A stretch of DNA of 64,000 nt from assembly GCA_018292915.2 (NCBI GenBank), contig JACVVK020000154.1, positions 790,001-854,000 of the forward strand, read 5' to 3'. Positions 40,520 to 52,291 of this stretch are shown piece by piece. Position 1 is the first letter of the stretch. Each line of letters opens with the position of its first letter. A program made the translations under genes and the position numbers. Source of the DNA: Batillaria attramentaria (Eukaryota; Mollusca; Gastropoda; Batillariidae). The notes beneath the pieces were generated by a model that saw nothing but the letters and a program-made list of their open reading frames with translations, was not told the origin of the DNA and searched no databases.

Positions 40520-40651
40520 GGTGCCCCCGATTACGTAAAATACACCACACTCGTTTGTTGATTTCGACCGTAAAACTGCTCGTTAAAACTCGCAGTTTTA
40601 CGGTCGAAATCAACAAACTCGTGTGGTGTATTTTCCGTAATCGGGGGCACC
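40520..40651. repeat. 132-bp near-perfect hairpin
   Basis: The left arm GGTGCCCCCGATTACG... and right arm ...CGTAATCGGGGGCACC pair over about 60 bp, including TGATTTCGACCGTAAAACTG and its complement. A 12-base loop (TCGTTAAAACTC) separates them. Confidence 0.85.
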
Positions 40652-40674
40652 TCATTGTGAAAACTCTATTTATT

Positions 40675-40765
40675 CGCGTTCATGTAATCTAATAATAATA
40701 ATAACTAATCATTCGCGTGCATGTAATCTAATAATAATGATAATAATAACTAATTAATCGCGTGC
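40675..40765. repeat. Short minisatellite, copy 2
   Basis: TTCGCGTGCATGTAATCTAA and TAATAACTAATCATT units match 32928-32995 outside the left arm. Confidence 0.7.
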
Positions 40766-40876
40766 ATGTCTCCACCAATTGCAAATGTCTTTGCTGGTTG
40801 TAATATTCATCAGTAAATGCAGTTGTAATTCTTGTATTTTCAGGTACCCTGACTCAAATTATGTTTCTGTTTCAGA

Positions 40877-41256
40877 TCATTTTCATTTTGAGGAGATGGT
40901 GGTGGTCTGTTGATGCAGGTGAGTATGCACTCAAAGTCAAGGTCAAGGTCAAGGTCATTGAAGCTGTCTCTTCTGAATTTTAACATTTGCATTTTCTCAT
41001 AACCACGTGATTACACTGTCATGTAAATATAAGGCCGTGCACCTGAAACAGAAACAGGCAATATAAACTTTTTGTTTGCACATGGCTGTTAGTGTTCCGT
41101 GATTTCATGAGGAAAAAGATGGCAAATCCAATTTACATTTGTGGTAGTTCCAAGTTAATTTTCATTTCTGTTCTGTCCTGCAGCCTTTCCCTGTTCAGTA
41201 CAGTTGGAAGAGTGGTCCACAAGTGCGGTTGACAGCCGCTGATCCAAAGAGCCGCT
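40877..41256 (+). other. Possible small exons of unknown transcript
   Basis: 40877-40919 is bounded by TTTCTGTTTCAG and GTGAGTATG. Another acceptor CTGTCCTGCAG ends at about 41183. Joined, they stay open (AAFPCSVQLEEW) until a stop near 41246. No domain is recognised; these may be untranslated exons or chance. Confidence 0.22.
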
Positions 41257-41626
41257 GATCCAAAGAGAAGTATGCTGTGTAACGTTGCCCATGATCACAA
41301 CATGGTCGCCATCTTCGGTCATCGCAGCATTTGAATAGAGGACATCACCGTTGTATTTTAGCGCACACCAAGTGGGGAAGGCATATGGATTATTTGTGGC
41401 GTTTTGGGAGGGTGGTGTTATATCAGTTTCTTTTCATCGAGTCACTTCAGTTTATTTGAGGATTTACACATGTCATCAAGTGGAACTGATTTTCTAGTAG
41501 CATTTTTCGTTGTTGCTGGGATTAATCGAGGACATTTTGAATTACAGATTTTGTGATGTATCAGTTTAACAGATATTAAAATATTATTTTCACATGGTGT
41601 CTTTTTCTTCTTTTTTTTTTTCCTCA

Positions 41627-42190
41627 CCAGCGTTCGTACTGTGCAGTGTCTTTTCTCCTCAGGTAGTGTACAAGTGATCAATGAATGGCTGTGAGGGTAC
41701 GACTGACAATGATTGTTTTGTGTTTCACCAGTGTTCATAATGTGCAGTGTATCTTTCCTCATCAGGTAGTGTACAAGTGATCACTGCATGGCTGTGAGGG
41801 TATAACCAAAGATCTTTGTGTTTCACCTGTGTTCATAATGTGCAGTGTATCTTTTCTCATCGGGTGAGCATTGCGTGGCTGTGAGGGTGATTGACATTGA
41901 TTGTTTTGTGTTTCACCAGTAATGTTAATGTGCACTGTGTGCATGGCTATATGGCTGACGATGATTTGTGTCTCACCAGTGTTCCTAATGTGCAGTGTAT
42001 CTTTCCTCATCAGGTAGTGTACAGGTGATCATTGCATGGCTGTGAGGTTATGACTGACAATGATTGTTTTGTGTTTCACCAGTGTTCCTAATGTGCAGTG
42101 TATCTTTCCTCATCAGGTAGTGTATGAGTGATCATTGCATGGCTGTGAGGTTATGACTGACAATGATTGTTTTGTGTTTCACCAGTGTTC
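41627..42190. repeat. ~103-bp tandem repeat, about six units
   Basis: TTCACCAGTGTTC starts near 41627, 41727, 41825, 41914, 41974, 42077 and 42180, followed by AATGTGCAGTGTATCTTTCC and CATGGCTGTGAGG. The spacing is about 100 bp, with one shortened unit. Confidence 0.88.
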
Positions 42191-42563
42191 CTTATGATTT
42201 CAAATAACTATAATATTTGTGAATCAACTGTGTATTAATGGGCATAATTAGGTAGAGAATTCAATTTCCTTTCATTTGGTGTATAATTATGTGCACATAC
42301 ATATTGTGCACATAGAATTCACCAATAAGCCCATCATCCACTGCTAACACCCTCAGCGACACTGAAACTACCTACAATACTATTTCTAACACTATCAGCA
42401 ACAGAAACATAACCCACATAACCATCATCAATGCCAACAACAGCAGTAACACTACACACATCACTAATACTAACACCATCAGTGTGTGAGTCTCTCTCTC
42501 TGTAAAGGCTGAATAATGGATTCACACCAAGAGTGTGGGAAGACAGAGGCTGAGAGAGAGGGG

Positions 42564-42567
<4 letters not shown>

Positions 42568-42598
<31 letters not shown>

Positions 42599-42755
42599 AT
42601 ATGCAGGCACGCGCACACACGCACGCTCGCATCAATTCCGTTTATCATGGCATTATAGACGGGACAATGTTATCACTGCTAGAAATTATGAATACTGTAC
42701 AAGAAACAGAACTAGACACCGAAATTCCTGTCATTTCGTCGAACCTTCCAGTGCG
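42568..42755 (+). repeat. (CA)n tract and dispersed repeat D, copy 2
   Basis: CA lies at 42568-42597, then a block at 42600-42755 matching 29560-29735 (see copy 1). Confidence 0.75.
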
Positions 42756-42829
42756 GAACGAGCCGATGACAGCACACACACACACACACGCGCCTATCGT
42801 TTCTAGCCTGACACAGTAGGTTTCAAGGC

Positions 42830-44758
42830 TGATCTAAATATAGAGCAACCACGTGGGGTTGTTTACATTCCGTTGACGCCATTTTGAATACAGCTGCTCA
42901 GCCTTTGATGACGGAAACCGGATCCTCGAACTGGGACAAAGAGAATCGGCGCAAACGCTGAGTGCGGCAAATGCAGTCAAAAGCAGATCAAGATGTTTGC
43001 TCTGTGTTGAGCTCTCCTGACGATATCAGTGCCTCTTTGCTAGCTGTCTTCTTGCTGACTAGCAGTCACTGCACTGCAGTCAGGCCGCCGCCTGGGCCTC
43101 AGTGACTGAAATACGACCGATTCAGAGCATTGCTGAGCTACTGTAGTGAAACGCAGTGCAACGCCACTGGTTTTGGTCAGGCATGTGCACAGAAATTCAA
43201 GTAGAAGTGCTGTGGGATTCGTTTCTTGTCATTGCTTCAGTGGACAACCACTTCACTAAGCGTCTACGTGTAGACACAAGGGAATTAACTCAAGTGATCA
43301 GTATTGTAGGATTTCAGCGGTTACTTCCCTTCGGGTGACCCGGCGTGTAAGCCTCCACGTGGGTGGACAGAGTGGGGAATTTTATGACTCTATACTATGA
43401 TATTTTGTGTTATTGTGTCAATGTAGGCGGATAGGGTGTGTGGACGCGCTCATTATATGACAGCTTTGCCAGGTTGTCCGACAAGTTCCGGACCGGCAGC
43501 GTGTAACGGCTTCACGGCTAACCCGGCGTCAGCACCGACCACTACATTGACGGCCGGACTGACCGACTGAGTGCTGAGAAGGTGACTACAGATCTGGCTC
43601 AGTGTACGTTTTATTTTAGCCGGAGTCCGATTTTCCTCAGTCCCATCCTTTTCCCGGATACTGGTACATGCGAACGAAATTGAACGGGACCCTAGTTTCG
43701 AATACCGACCGAGTACGGCGTAGCACCGGTTTGACCTAACCCGGCCGCATAACAAAGACACTTGATCCACTACGCTAGCGTGGCGGACCTAATCTCGTGA
43801 CATTTTGTCACTGCCTGTTCACCGTAGCAGCATGGTACGCCATGGTACAAGTACTTGTGAAACACTACAGGCCGACATCGCTGGATAGATTACGTGGGGC
43901 AGAGGACAGTGATCAACTTGACTTTGTAACTGACATTCAGCGGAAATTCTGGCAGCACTGAGTACTGATGCTCTAGTCAGCCGGTCCGACCCTTCGTCTT
44001 GCCAACTGAACCGGCTGAGCCGATTCCGTCCGTCATGGGAAGACTGAATAATTTGACTGCCCGGCTCTGCTACGGGCCTACCAGAAGTAATTTGAATGAT
44101 TCGATTATCAGTGGAGTGCCGCTTATCAGTACTAGTAGCCGGGCACTGCGGCTGCATACTCAGGCTAGATCAGTCAGTCCGGCTTAGTTCAAAGTGGTGA
44201 TTCAGGTGTTACTCTTTGTAATCATTCACACTGATGGCAAATGTTGTTTTGAGTGTGTTCTGTCGAAACTCCAGTAAAAATGAGCCTCCTTCAGTGTGCT
44301 GACGTTTTGTCTGATTCCGTGACCTCAGACTCAGTGTCAGTTTCGGTAGTGTTCAGTGTAGCTTCGCGGCTGGTGTCAGTTGTGTCAGTTCAAAGTTTCG
44401 GTTATTTTTCTTGTCCTGGACATTATAGGTCTTCGTTCTCTTCTATTTATTTATTGAAAATTTATTTATTTATAAATTGTTTTATTTAGAATTTATTTAT
44501 AATGTATGTATTTATTTATAATTTATGTATTTATTTATAAACTATTTATTTATTTATTTATAATATATGTATTTATAAATTATTTATTCATTTTAAAATT
44601 TGTTATACATTCATTCATTCATTTATTTCATTTATTTTATTCATGTACGGAATATTGTCACAACTATTGTCTGCTGCCGGTTACCTTGACCGTACGTACA
44701 GTACATAGTTACTATTGTTGTCTAGATCTGTAACTGAATTTTTCTGCCTTGTTTTCAG
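42830..44758. other. No gene recognised; AT-rich low-complexity run
   Basis: 43.4-44.2 kb is GC-rich with a 105-codon minus-strand open frame (43453-43770) that I do not recognise. 44440-44640 is TTTATTTATTTATAA-type low complexity. Confidence 0.4.
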
Positions 44759-44859
44759 TTCAGCCGGATACTGACTGTATAACACCCTTTCCCGACCTAG
44801 GGCTGCGTGATTCACCGCTGCCACAACTAAGTCCCTGTCAGCTCTGCTTCTGATCAGTC

Positions 44860-47800
44860 ATGGCAAGAAGAAAGCGAAGACGTACGACCAAGCCGCAACA
44901 CACGACAAGCAGTCCCTCTCATTCTCCTCGTGAATCTCCTCCAAAATCACCTCTGAGACGCACCAGGCCGCTTGTCGTCCGCTCGTCATGCGTGAAGCAT
45001 GGCTCCCACCAGAACTTCATTCCCATCAAGCATCTGTCCTTGGACCACCTTCCGGAACACATCCGCAGTGAGAAGTCGCTGGAAACTGTGTGCCAGATAG
45101 CGCAGCTGGTTGTACGTGTCCGGGTGGTGAAGTCCAGGAAATCTCAGCGTCGATCGTCGCGTGACGTGGGTGATGGTGGGAAGCTGTCTTCACCACGCTC
45201 CATCACGTGCACGGGGTTGGCCGTTTCTGTCGACGATGACCACGTCGTCGTGAAGGTCCCGGATCATGTTTTAGACGATCAGTTTGAGGTATTGTATATA
45301 CCCGTGTATACCAGTACTAGCACTAATGAAACTCGCTGTTTTCCCCGTCTTTGATATCACCCGTATGTGGTGGAAAAGGACATTAAAGCTCCCAAACACC
45401 CACGCACCCGCTAGTTTTCTACTACTACTACTACTACTACTGCAGGGAAGCCGGGGTGGCCGAAAGGTGGAGCGTTGGACTTCTAATGCTCGGGTCTTGA
45501 GTTCGTATCCCGGCTGGGGCCAAATATTTGTGCTGGCTTTTTCATCGTTGCCCCGTCTTTGATATCACCCGTATGTGGTGGAAAAGGACGTTAAATCCCC
45601 AAACACCCACCCACTACTACTGCTACAACTACTAACAGTACTACTACTGCTACTACTACCTAACAGTACTACTACTGCTACTACTACTAACAGTACTACT
45701 GCTACTACTACTACCTCTACTACTACTACTAACAGTACTACTACTGCTACTACTACTAACAGTACTACTACTGCTACTACTACTAACAGTACTACTACTG
45801 CTACTACTACTAACAGTACTACTACTGCTACTACTACTACTACTACTAACAGTACTACTACTGTTACTACTACTAACAGTACTACTACTACTGCTAACAG
45901 TACTACTACTGCTACTACTACTAAAAGTACTACTACTACAAACAGTACTACTACTGCTACTACTACTAACAGTACTGCTACTGTTACTACTACTAACAGT
46001 ACTACTACTAATACTAACAGTACTATTACTGCTACTACTACTAACAGTACTACTACTACTACTAACAGTACTATTACTGCTACTACTACTAACAGTACTA
46101 CTACTACTACTAACAGTACTACTACTACTGCTAACAGTACTACTACTACTACTACAATAATACATGTAATACCTGTGTATTGTGTGGGCGCTTTATCCAG
46201 TTTCTTGATTCGGCTCAAAGTGCCGCGAGCTGAACCCAACATGCACGCTCACGTGAATCACACACTGGAACACATTACAATCACGTGGTGCGAAGGGTCA
46301 GCGCAGCTATTTCAGTTTCAAATTTTAGAAATTGCATTTACTGTATTTTCTAATTTTATGGGCTGAGCATTTCCAGTTTTTTTTTTCTTGCATTTTAGAT
46401 TTGGAGATCGAAACCGAATGTTACGTATAAAGTTCTATGTCCCTAACTATATGACTTTAGGGCGTTAGCCTTTCAGTGCTCTGGTAGGAAGCAAAAAAAA
46501 AAAAAAAAAAAAAAAATGCGGCATGTATTTCCTCGATGCCCTGTCTTTGGAAGCGCCTGAAGAATCATCTCTTCATTGCTTCACTCCAGTAACCATCTGC
46601 ACTTTTTTCACACTATCTTTTTTAAACCTCTCCCTAAGCACCATGAGCTCTCAGTTAGGTTGGAGCCGTATGCAATCAATCAATCAATCAATCAATACTT
46701 TATTAACCCCTTCCGGGAAATTATATTATTACCAAGTATCCGTCATCACCATCACCATCATCATCATCATCATCATCATCATGTGGTGGAAAAGGACGTT
46801 AAACTCCCAAACACCCACCCACCCGCCCCCATCATCATCATCATCATCATCATCATCATACATGGTATAAAAGGACGTTGGGTGCCTTCATACAACCGAC
46901 CAACCAATCTGTGTGATAACCTCCTATCTCCTCTTGCCTGCACCCAAGTCTTTAGTGGGCATGGCCATGTTCACCACATCAGCCACCCACAGTACTTTTT
47001 TTTTTCTTTTCCTTTTTTGTTTTTTGTCGTGAGAGCCAATCCGTCGAGGTCTACCGTCAGTGGTAAAAGGACCTAAAAGCTTATCAAATGCATGGCGCTT
47101 AGAAGCTGTAGCAAACAACATATCAAGACAAACCCGACTCGTCATTCAGTAGGCCGGCGAAACAGTTTGTTTTAGTGTGAAGGATTTGATCGTTTACAGA
47201 TCTCCAGGATAAATGGCTTTCATTAGTGGTTTTGTCTTTTTCTTTTAAAACAGGTCGAGCAAGCAACTGTGGAATTTTTCTACGACTCAGACAGCACAAC
47301 AAACTCGGTCGTCGTCCAGGGTCGATCTCTTGAGCGCCAAGGCAACCAGACGGCGGAACTCACGTGTTGCGCATGCCCGGAACTTGGAAAGCACTTCCGG
47401 TTCCGAGGACGCCCGCCACTGCTGGTGCAGCAAGACTTCCAGTACGACGTCGATGTGGATTTGAAGGAACAGACTGAAGAGGGAACGGTGGTGGTTCTGA
47501 TTTCACATCCTCATGGGTTTCCCAAGAAAGTCACTTTTGGGCGTTTTCGAGGTTTTGACAGAGCGTGTGGCACTATTGATACTGACATTGTTGGTTCTTC
47601 TCCTCCCCATTCATCGTCATCATCTTCATCTGACATGTTTCCATCTTCGTTGGCGCCGTCCTCATCAGCACCAGAAAAAGAGATTTCATCACAAACATCA
47701 GACGATTTAGGAGGAGTGCAAGATGCCGCGGATATTCCAAATCGAACGTTTACAAGAAAGAACCTCTTACGCACATTAGTGGACGTTCTGAAGAAGATCT

Positions 47801-48024
47801 GTCAACTTCTCTCGTTCTTTGGGCGTCAGCCTTTGAGTCCCCGGGATGTGTCAGACGGCGTCTTTCGCTTACGTCACGATGCTGCGTCATGTCGCGGATC
47901 TAGCGGCGGAGCGGTACTTCTCATTGGTCGACAGGACAGTGGAGGGGTGACGTCACCTCCTGTGTTTATGCACGTGGGTACAACGAGGGGAGAGAAACTG
48001 GGCGTAGCAGTTCCCTTGCGGTGA
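44860..48024 (+). CDS. Trypsin-like serine peptidase domain protein, two coding exons
   Basis: Exon 1 44860-45288 (143 codons, phase 0, donor GTATTG) joins exon 2 47254-48024 (acceptor TTTTAAAACAG; stop TGA 48022). The predicted protein has 399 residues. A TTTTCAG acceptor at 44758 suggests an upstream 5'UTR exon. The N-terminus is basic (MARRKRRRTTK) and Ser/Pro-rich. The peptidase region shows a possible catalytic His in VPDHVLDD (residue 136), VEFFYDSDS after the junction, LISHPHGFPKK (about residues 226-236) and a nucleophile-like ASCRGSSGGAV with Ser360, followed by PVFMHVG. A Ser-rich insert (about residues 260-285) separates the halves. These landmarks resemble an expanded molluscan family of trypsin-fold proteins. 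No signal peptide is seen, so it is probably intracellular. Activity is uncertain because the catalytic Asp is not obvious. The intron is 1,965 bp and full of repeats. Confidence 0.65.
45333..45409 (+). repeat. SINE family A, copy 7 (3' fragment)
   Basis: Only the CCCCGTCTTTGATATCACCC...GGAAAAGGACATTAAAG tail is present, inside the peptidase gene intron. Confidence 0.85.
45445..45612 (+). repeat. SINE family A, copy 8
   Basis: A full-length copy in the peptidase gene intron. It starts GGAAGCCGGGGTGGCCG and ends ACACCCACCC. Confidence 0.9.
45613..46156. repeat. ACT/GCT trinucleotide minisatellite
   Basis: About 540 bp of ACTACTACTGCTACTACT plus AACAGT units of variable length lie in the peptidase gene intron. 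Long open frames through it on both strands are composition artefacts. Confidence 0.93.
46160..46375 (-). repeat. SINE family C, copy 3
   Basis: Minus strand: it runs from GGAAATGCTCAGCCCATAAA through GTGATTGTAATGTGTTCC to GCGGCACTTTGAGCCGAAT and AAAGCGCCCACAC. The head is missing. Confidence 0.8.
46493..46517. repeat. Poly-A run
   Basis: About 24 consecutive A lie in the peptidase gene intron. Confidence 0.95.
46676..46860. repeat. SINE fragments with (CAAT)n and (CAT)n tracts
   Basis: A family B 3' end on the minus strand (TACTTTATTAACCCCTTCCG, about 46676-46730) is followed by ATC repeats, a family A 3' fragment (46781-46830) and more ATC repeats. Confidence 0.75.
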
Positions 48025-48214
48025 AAAATTGTTGGCACAGCTTTGAACTTGACTCCAGGTTCCTGTATACAGCGGTTGCCTTTTCTTGTTATCGGGCTCT
48101 TGGTGGTCAGCATCTCAATAACTACAAACTAACTAGCATCAGGAGGCACCGCATCAAGCTGTGTGAAATAGCAGACAAAACAAACCGGCTTCATATACGC
48201 TGTCAGTACAGGCG

Positions 48215-48293
<79 letters not shown>

Positions 48294-48532
48294 TGTGTGT
48301 GTGTGCGTGTGCGTGCGCGCGTGCGTGCGTGTGTGTGTGTGTGTGCGTGCACGCGCGGGTGTAATTGTGGTCTAAGCAACCACCTCGCTGAGGGTTTTTT
48401 TTACGTTGAGATGAAATGGGCAGTCATATGCCCGAGAAGTAACTTTTACGATTTTTTTTTCTCGTGCCGCATTTGTAGAAGAGTTATCGCCCATTTAATG
48501 AAATTTGTCATGTTGCGGTGTTCGCACGAAAA

Positions 48533-48610
<78 letters not shown>

Positions 48611-49549
48611 TCTTGTTTTTTTATGAATTTTGGTTCATACGCAATTTCTCATGCATAGTGTCAATGATTTGTTAAGACGCCCTTTTTGTTGATAATTTGT
48701 GTTTGTTTTTAATAACTGTTCTGGAAAGGATGTCAGTATTACCCCGTGTCACTGAAAACCTCACCATACAACACACCCCCATCCGTCCTTCCTTACCCTC
48801 CCCCCCCCCCTTCCTCTTAATTTCTTTTGGTTTCTACATAAAAACGAGCAAGCTTATTGCGCAACTCGAATGATATTTGCATGCCTTTTATTTGTTTATT
48901 GCTCTTTGTGTGTTTTGGCGTAGCAATGATTGTGTGTGTGAAAATTCCATAAAACCAATGACTGTTCAGTGTATAGATTTTGTGATGCTGAGTCTAAACA
49001 ACAACCACCCCCCCCCAACACACAACAAACAAAAAAGAAACCCAGCAGTAACAACAGCGCCACCAGGGAAAAAACCCAAGGCGAAGACGAAAACAACAGC
49101 AAAATAAAACCAACCAACCAACCAACCCTCCCCCCTCCCAGTATAAAACAAAACAAAAAACAACAAATAAAAAATTCCCCATCCCCAAAACAACAACAAC
49201 AAAAACAACAAACAAACAAAAAACAAACAAAATCCTCCAGCAACAAACACAGAAAGCAAAACAAAACAAAAAGAACAACAACAACAACAAAAAAAGATTA
49301 CCTGACGAACAAACGAACAAAACAAAACAACTTTCGGGATATCTCGATCAAAGAGAACAGCTCGCAACAAGTGCTTGTTTGCTGCACCTAGATGTCCCGG
49401 CAAATCGACCCTAAGGGGCCAGTGGCTTTTACAATCATTATCTCCATTGTGGATGCACACCTAAACATATAAATGCACTTATAATCAATAATATTATAAT
49501 GATTAGTATAATAATAACCATCATTTATCCATCATCGCGGAACCACAGT
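48025..49549. other. Downstream of peptidase gene: microsatellites and A/C-rich tract
   Basis: GT tracts lie at 48217-48356 and 48534-48610 (ending in GA). 49005-49330 is an A/C-rich low-complexity stretch of AACAAAC type. No clear AATAAA follows the peptidase stop closely. Confidence 0.6.
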
Positions 49550-49690
49550 GGAAGCCGGGACAGCCGGGTCGCGAGTTCGAATCCCGGTTGGGGCCAGACT
49601 TTTCTGCTGGTCTTTTTCTCGTTGCCCCGTCTTCGATTTCATCCATACCTGGTGAATAGGACACTTAAACTCCCAAGCAACAACCTACCC
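49550..49690 (+). repeat. SINE family A, copy 9 (internal deletion)
   Basis: The head jumps from GAAGCCGGGACAG to GTCGCGAGTTCGAATCCC. The A-box-to-anticodon part is deleted. Confidence 0.85.
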
Positions 49691-49773
49691 ACCGGCTCAC
49701 CGAACCACAGAAAATCAGACACACAACCACAAAGCAACGAAACGAAACGAAACACGATTTGTTGCTGCCACTG

Positions 49774-49779
<6 letters not shown>

Positions 49780-49823
<44 letters not shown>

Positions 49824-49995
49824 GTTGGACTCTAAATGCTCGGGTCGTGAGTTCGAATCCCGCCGGCTGAGGCCAAATATTTGTGCTGGCCTTTTTTCTC
49901 GTTGCCCCGTCTTTGATATCACCCTTATGTGGTGGAAAAGGACGTTAAACCCCCACCCACCCACCCACCCTCTCTCTCTCTCTCTCTCTCTCTCA
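49780..49995 (+). repeat. SINE family A, copy 10, between (CT)n tracts
   Basis: CT at 49780-49820 replaces the SINE 5' end. The SINE spans 49821-49970, and CT at 49971-49995 follows its CACCC tail. Confidence 0.85.
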
Positions 49996-50668
<673 letters not shown>

Positions 50669-50823
50669 TGGGTGTTTGATGGTTTAACGTCCTTTTTCGC
50701 CACGTATGGGTGATATCAAAGACAGGGCAACGATAAAAAGGCCAGCAGAAGTGTATGGCCCCGGCCAGGATGCGAACTCACGATCCGAGCACTGAAAGTT
50801 CAACGCTCTGCCATTCGGCTCCC
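50669..50823 (-). repeat. SINE family A, copy 12
   Basis: A diverged copy with head and tail present; the B box is mutated (GCGAACTCACGA on plus). Confidence 0.85.
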
Positions 50824-50950
50824 GTGACATGAAGGCTTTTTCGGTTATAAAGAGATTTCAACGAGCCCATACTACAGATAGCAAATTTTGTGTCTTCACA
50901 ACCCGAGATGAGGCCCATTCAGAATCTGTCTAACACCCACATCCCTTCTG

Positions 50951-51110
50951 GGGAGCCGGGATAGCCGAATGATAGAGCGTTGGGCTCTCAATGCTCGGGT
51001 CGTGGGTTCGAATCCCGGCTGGGGCCAAATATTTGTGCTGGCCTTTTTCTCGTTGCGCCGTCTTTGATATCACCTTTACGTGATGGAAAAGGACGTTAAA
51101 CTCCCCAAAA

Positions 51111-51182
<72 letters not shown>
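50951..51182 (+). repeat. SINE family A, copy 13, plus (CA)n
   Basis: SINE 50951-51108 has an intact A and B box (GGGTTCGAATCCC). A (CA)n tract (51112-51182) sits at its 3' end. Confidence 0.9.
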
Positions 51183-51183
<1 letters not shown>

Positions 51184-51468
51184 CCCTTCACCAACGCACT
51201 GGATTTGCCTATTGATGTATACTCGACGCTGTTGGGGAGCACTGGTGCGTGGAACCGTGCATTGAATACTGTCGTGTTTCGTATGCTTGCATTCAAGTTT
51301 TCAGCGCGCACACGAGGAGGTTTGTCAAAATTTAATTGGTTGTCTCAACCAGGAAGACCTTCGCGGCTGGAGAAGTAATCTCCACATTCTTCAAACAGGC
51401 ACGTTGAGATAGGTATTGCAGTCATGGCCGGCGCTTCTTGTGAGTATATTTACCCGTTACTTTTGACA

Positions 51469-51642
51469 GGGTGGGTGGGTGGGTGTTTTGGGGTTTAACG
51501 TCCTTTTCCACCAGATAGGGTGATATCAAAGACGGGGCAACGATGAAAAAGCCAGCACAAATATTTGGCCTCAGCCGGGATCGAACTCACGACCCGAGCA
51601 TTACAAGTCCAGCGCTCTACCATTCGACCACCCCGGCTCCCC
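51469..51642 (-). repeat. SINE family A, copy 14
   Basis: A full-length copy flanked by CTTTTGACAG on the left and CTCTTGACAG on the right, a probable target duplication. Confidence 0.9.
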
Positions 51643-51675
51643 CTTTCTCTTGACAGAAAGAAAGAAAGGAAGGGA

Positions 51676-51833
51676 GGTGGGTTGGTGTTTGGGGGTTTAA
51701 CGTCCTTTCCCACCACGTTAGGGTGATATCAAACGATGAAAAAGCCAGAATAAATATTTGGCCCCAGCCGGGATACGAACTCACGACCCGAGCATTAGTC
51801 CAACGCTCTACCATTCGGCCACCCCGGCTCCCC
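51676..51833 (-). repeat. SINE family A, copy 15
   Basis: Flanked by AGAAAGGAAGGGA on the left and AGAAATGAAGGGA on the right (12 of 13 identical), a probable target duplication. Confidence 0.9.
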
Positions 51834-52019
51834 AGAAATGAAGGGAGAAAGAGAGAAAATGATTTTCTCAGTTTTGAACTGACTGATTTGGGTTTCGAGC
51901 GAAGTTCACAGAGGTGGGGCTGCAGATGTGAAAATTATCATTATACTCATTAATCTCGACTACCCGTAGAATCAAACGTGACTTGCCGTGACCTCTCTAG
52001 GGTTTGTTTTAGATTTTTT

Positions 52020-52178
52020 CGCTGCTTGAGGCTTAATGTCTTTTAATTTCTGCCACGTACGGGTGAAAGCAAAGATTTGTGGCAAAGAGAATAAAGCCAG
52101 CGCAAAATTTTTGGTTCTCGTCCGGGATTCGAACTCACGACCCGAGTACTGACATTCCAGTCGGTTATCCTGGACCTC
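52020..52178 (-). repeat. SINE family A, copy 16 (old, diverged)
   Basis: It keeps GGGATTCGAACTCACGACCC and AAGCCAGCGCAAA but has many substitutions elsewhere. Confidence 0.8.
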
Positions 52179-52291
52179 CTTATGGTTTCGAGTGGGTAAA
52201 ACATCAAAGTAGAAGGAACAAACAAACAAACAGACAATAAAATTTTCCACTTTTTCAGTTTTTGGCAGATTTTCATCTTTGGATCCTCCAT

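Noticed and set aside
43453..43770. 105-codon minus-strand ORF in GC-rich DNA, possibly retroelement
   Set aside because: I could not identify any gag, protease or reverse-transcriptase motif, nor paired LTRs.
45565..46366. Long Thr/Asn- and Val/Leu-rich ORFs on both strands
   Set aside because: They are produced by the ACT/GCT trinucleotide array and SINE sequence inside an intron.
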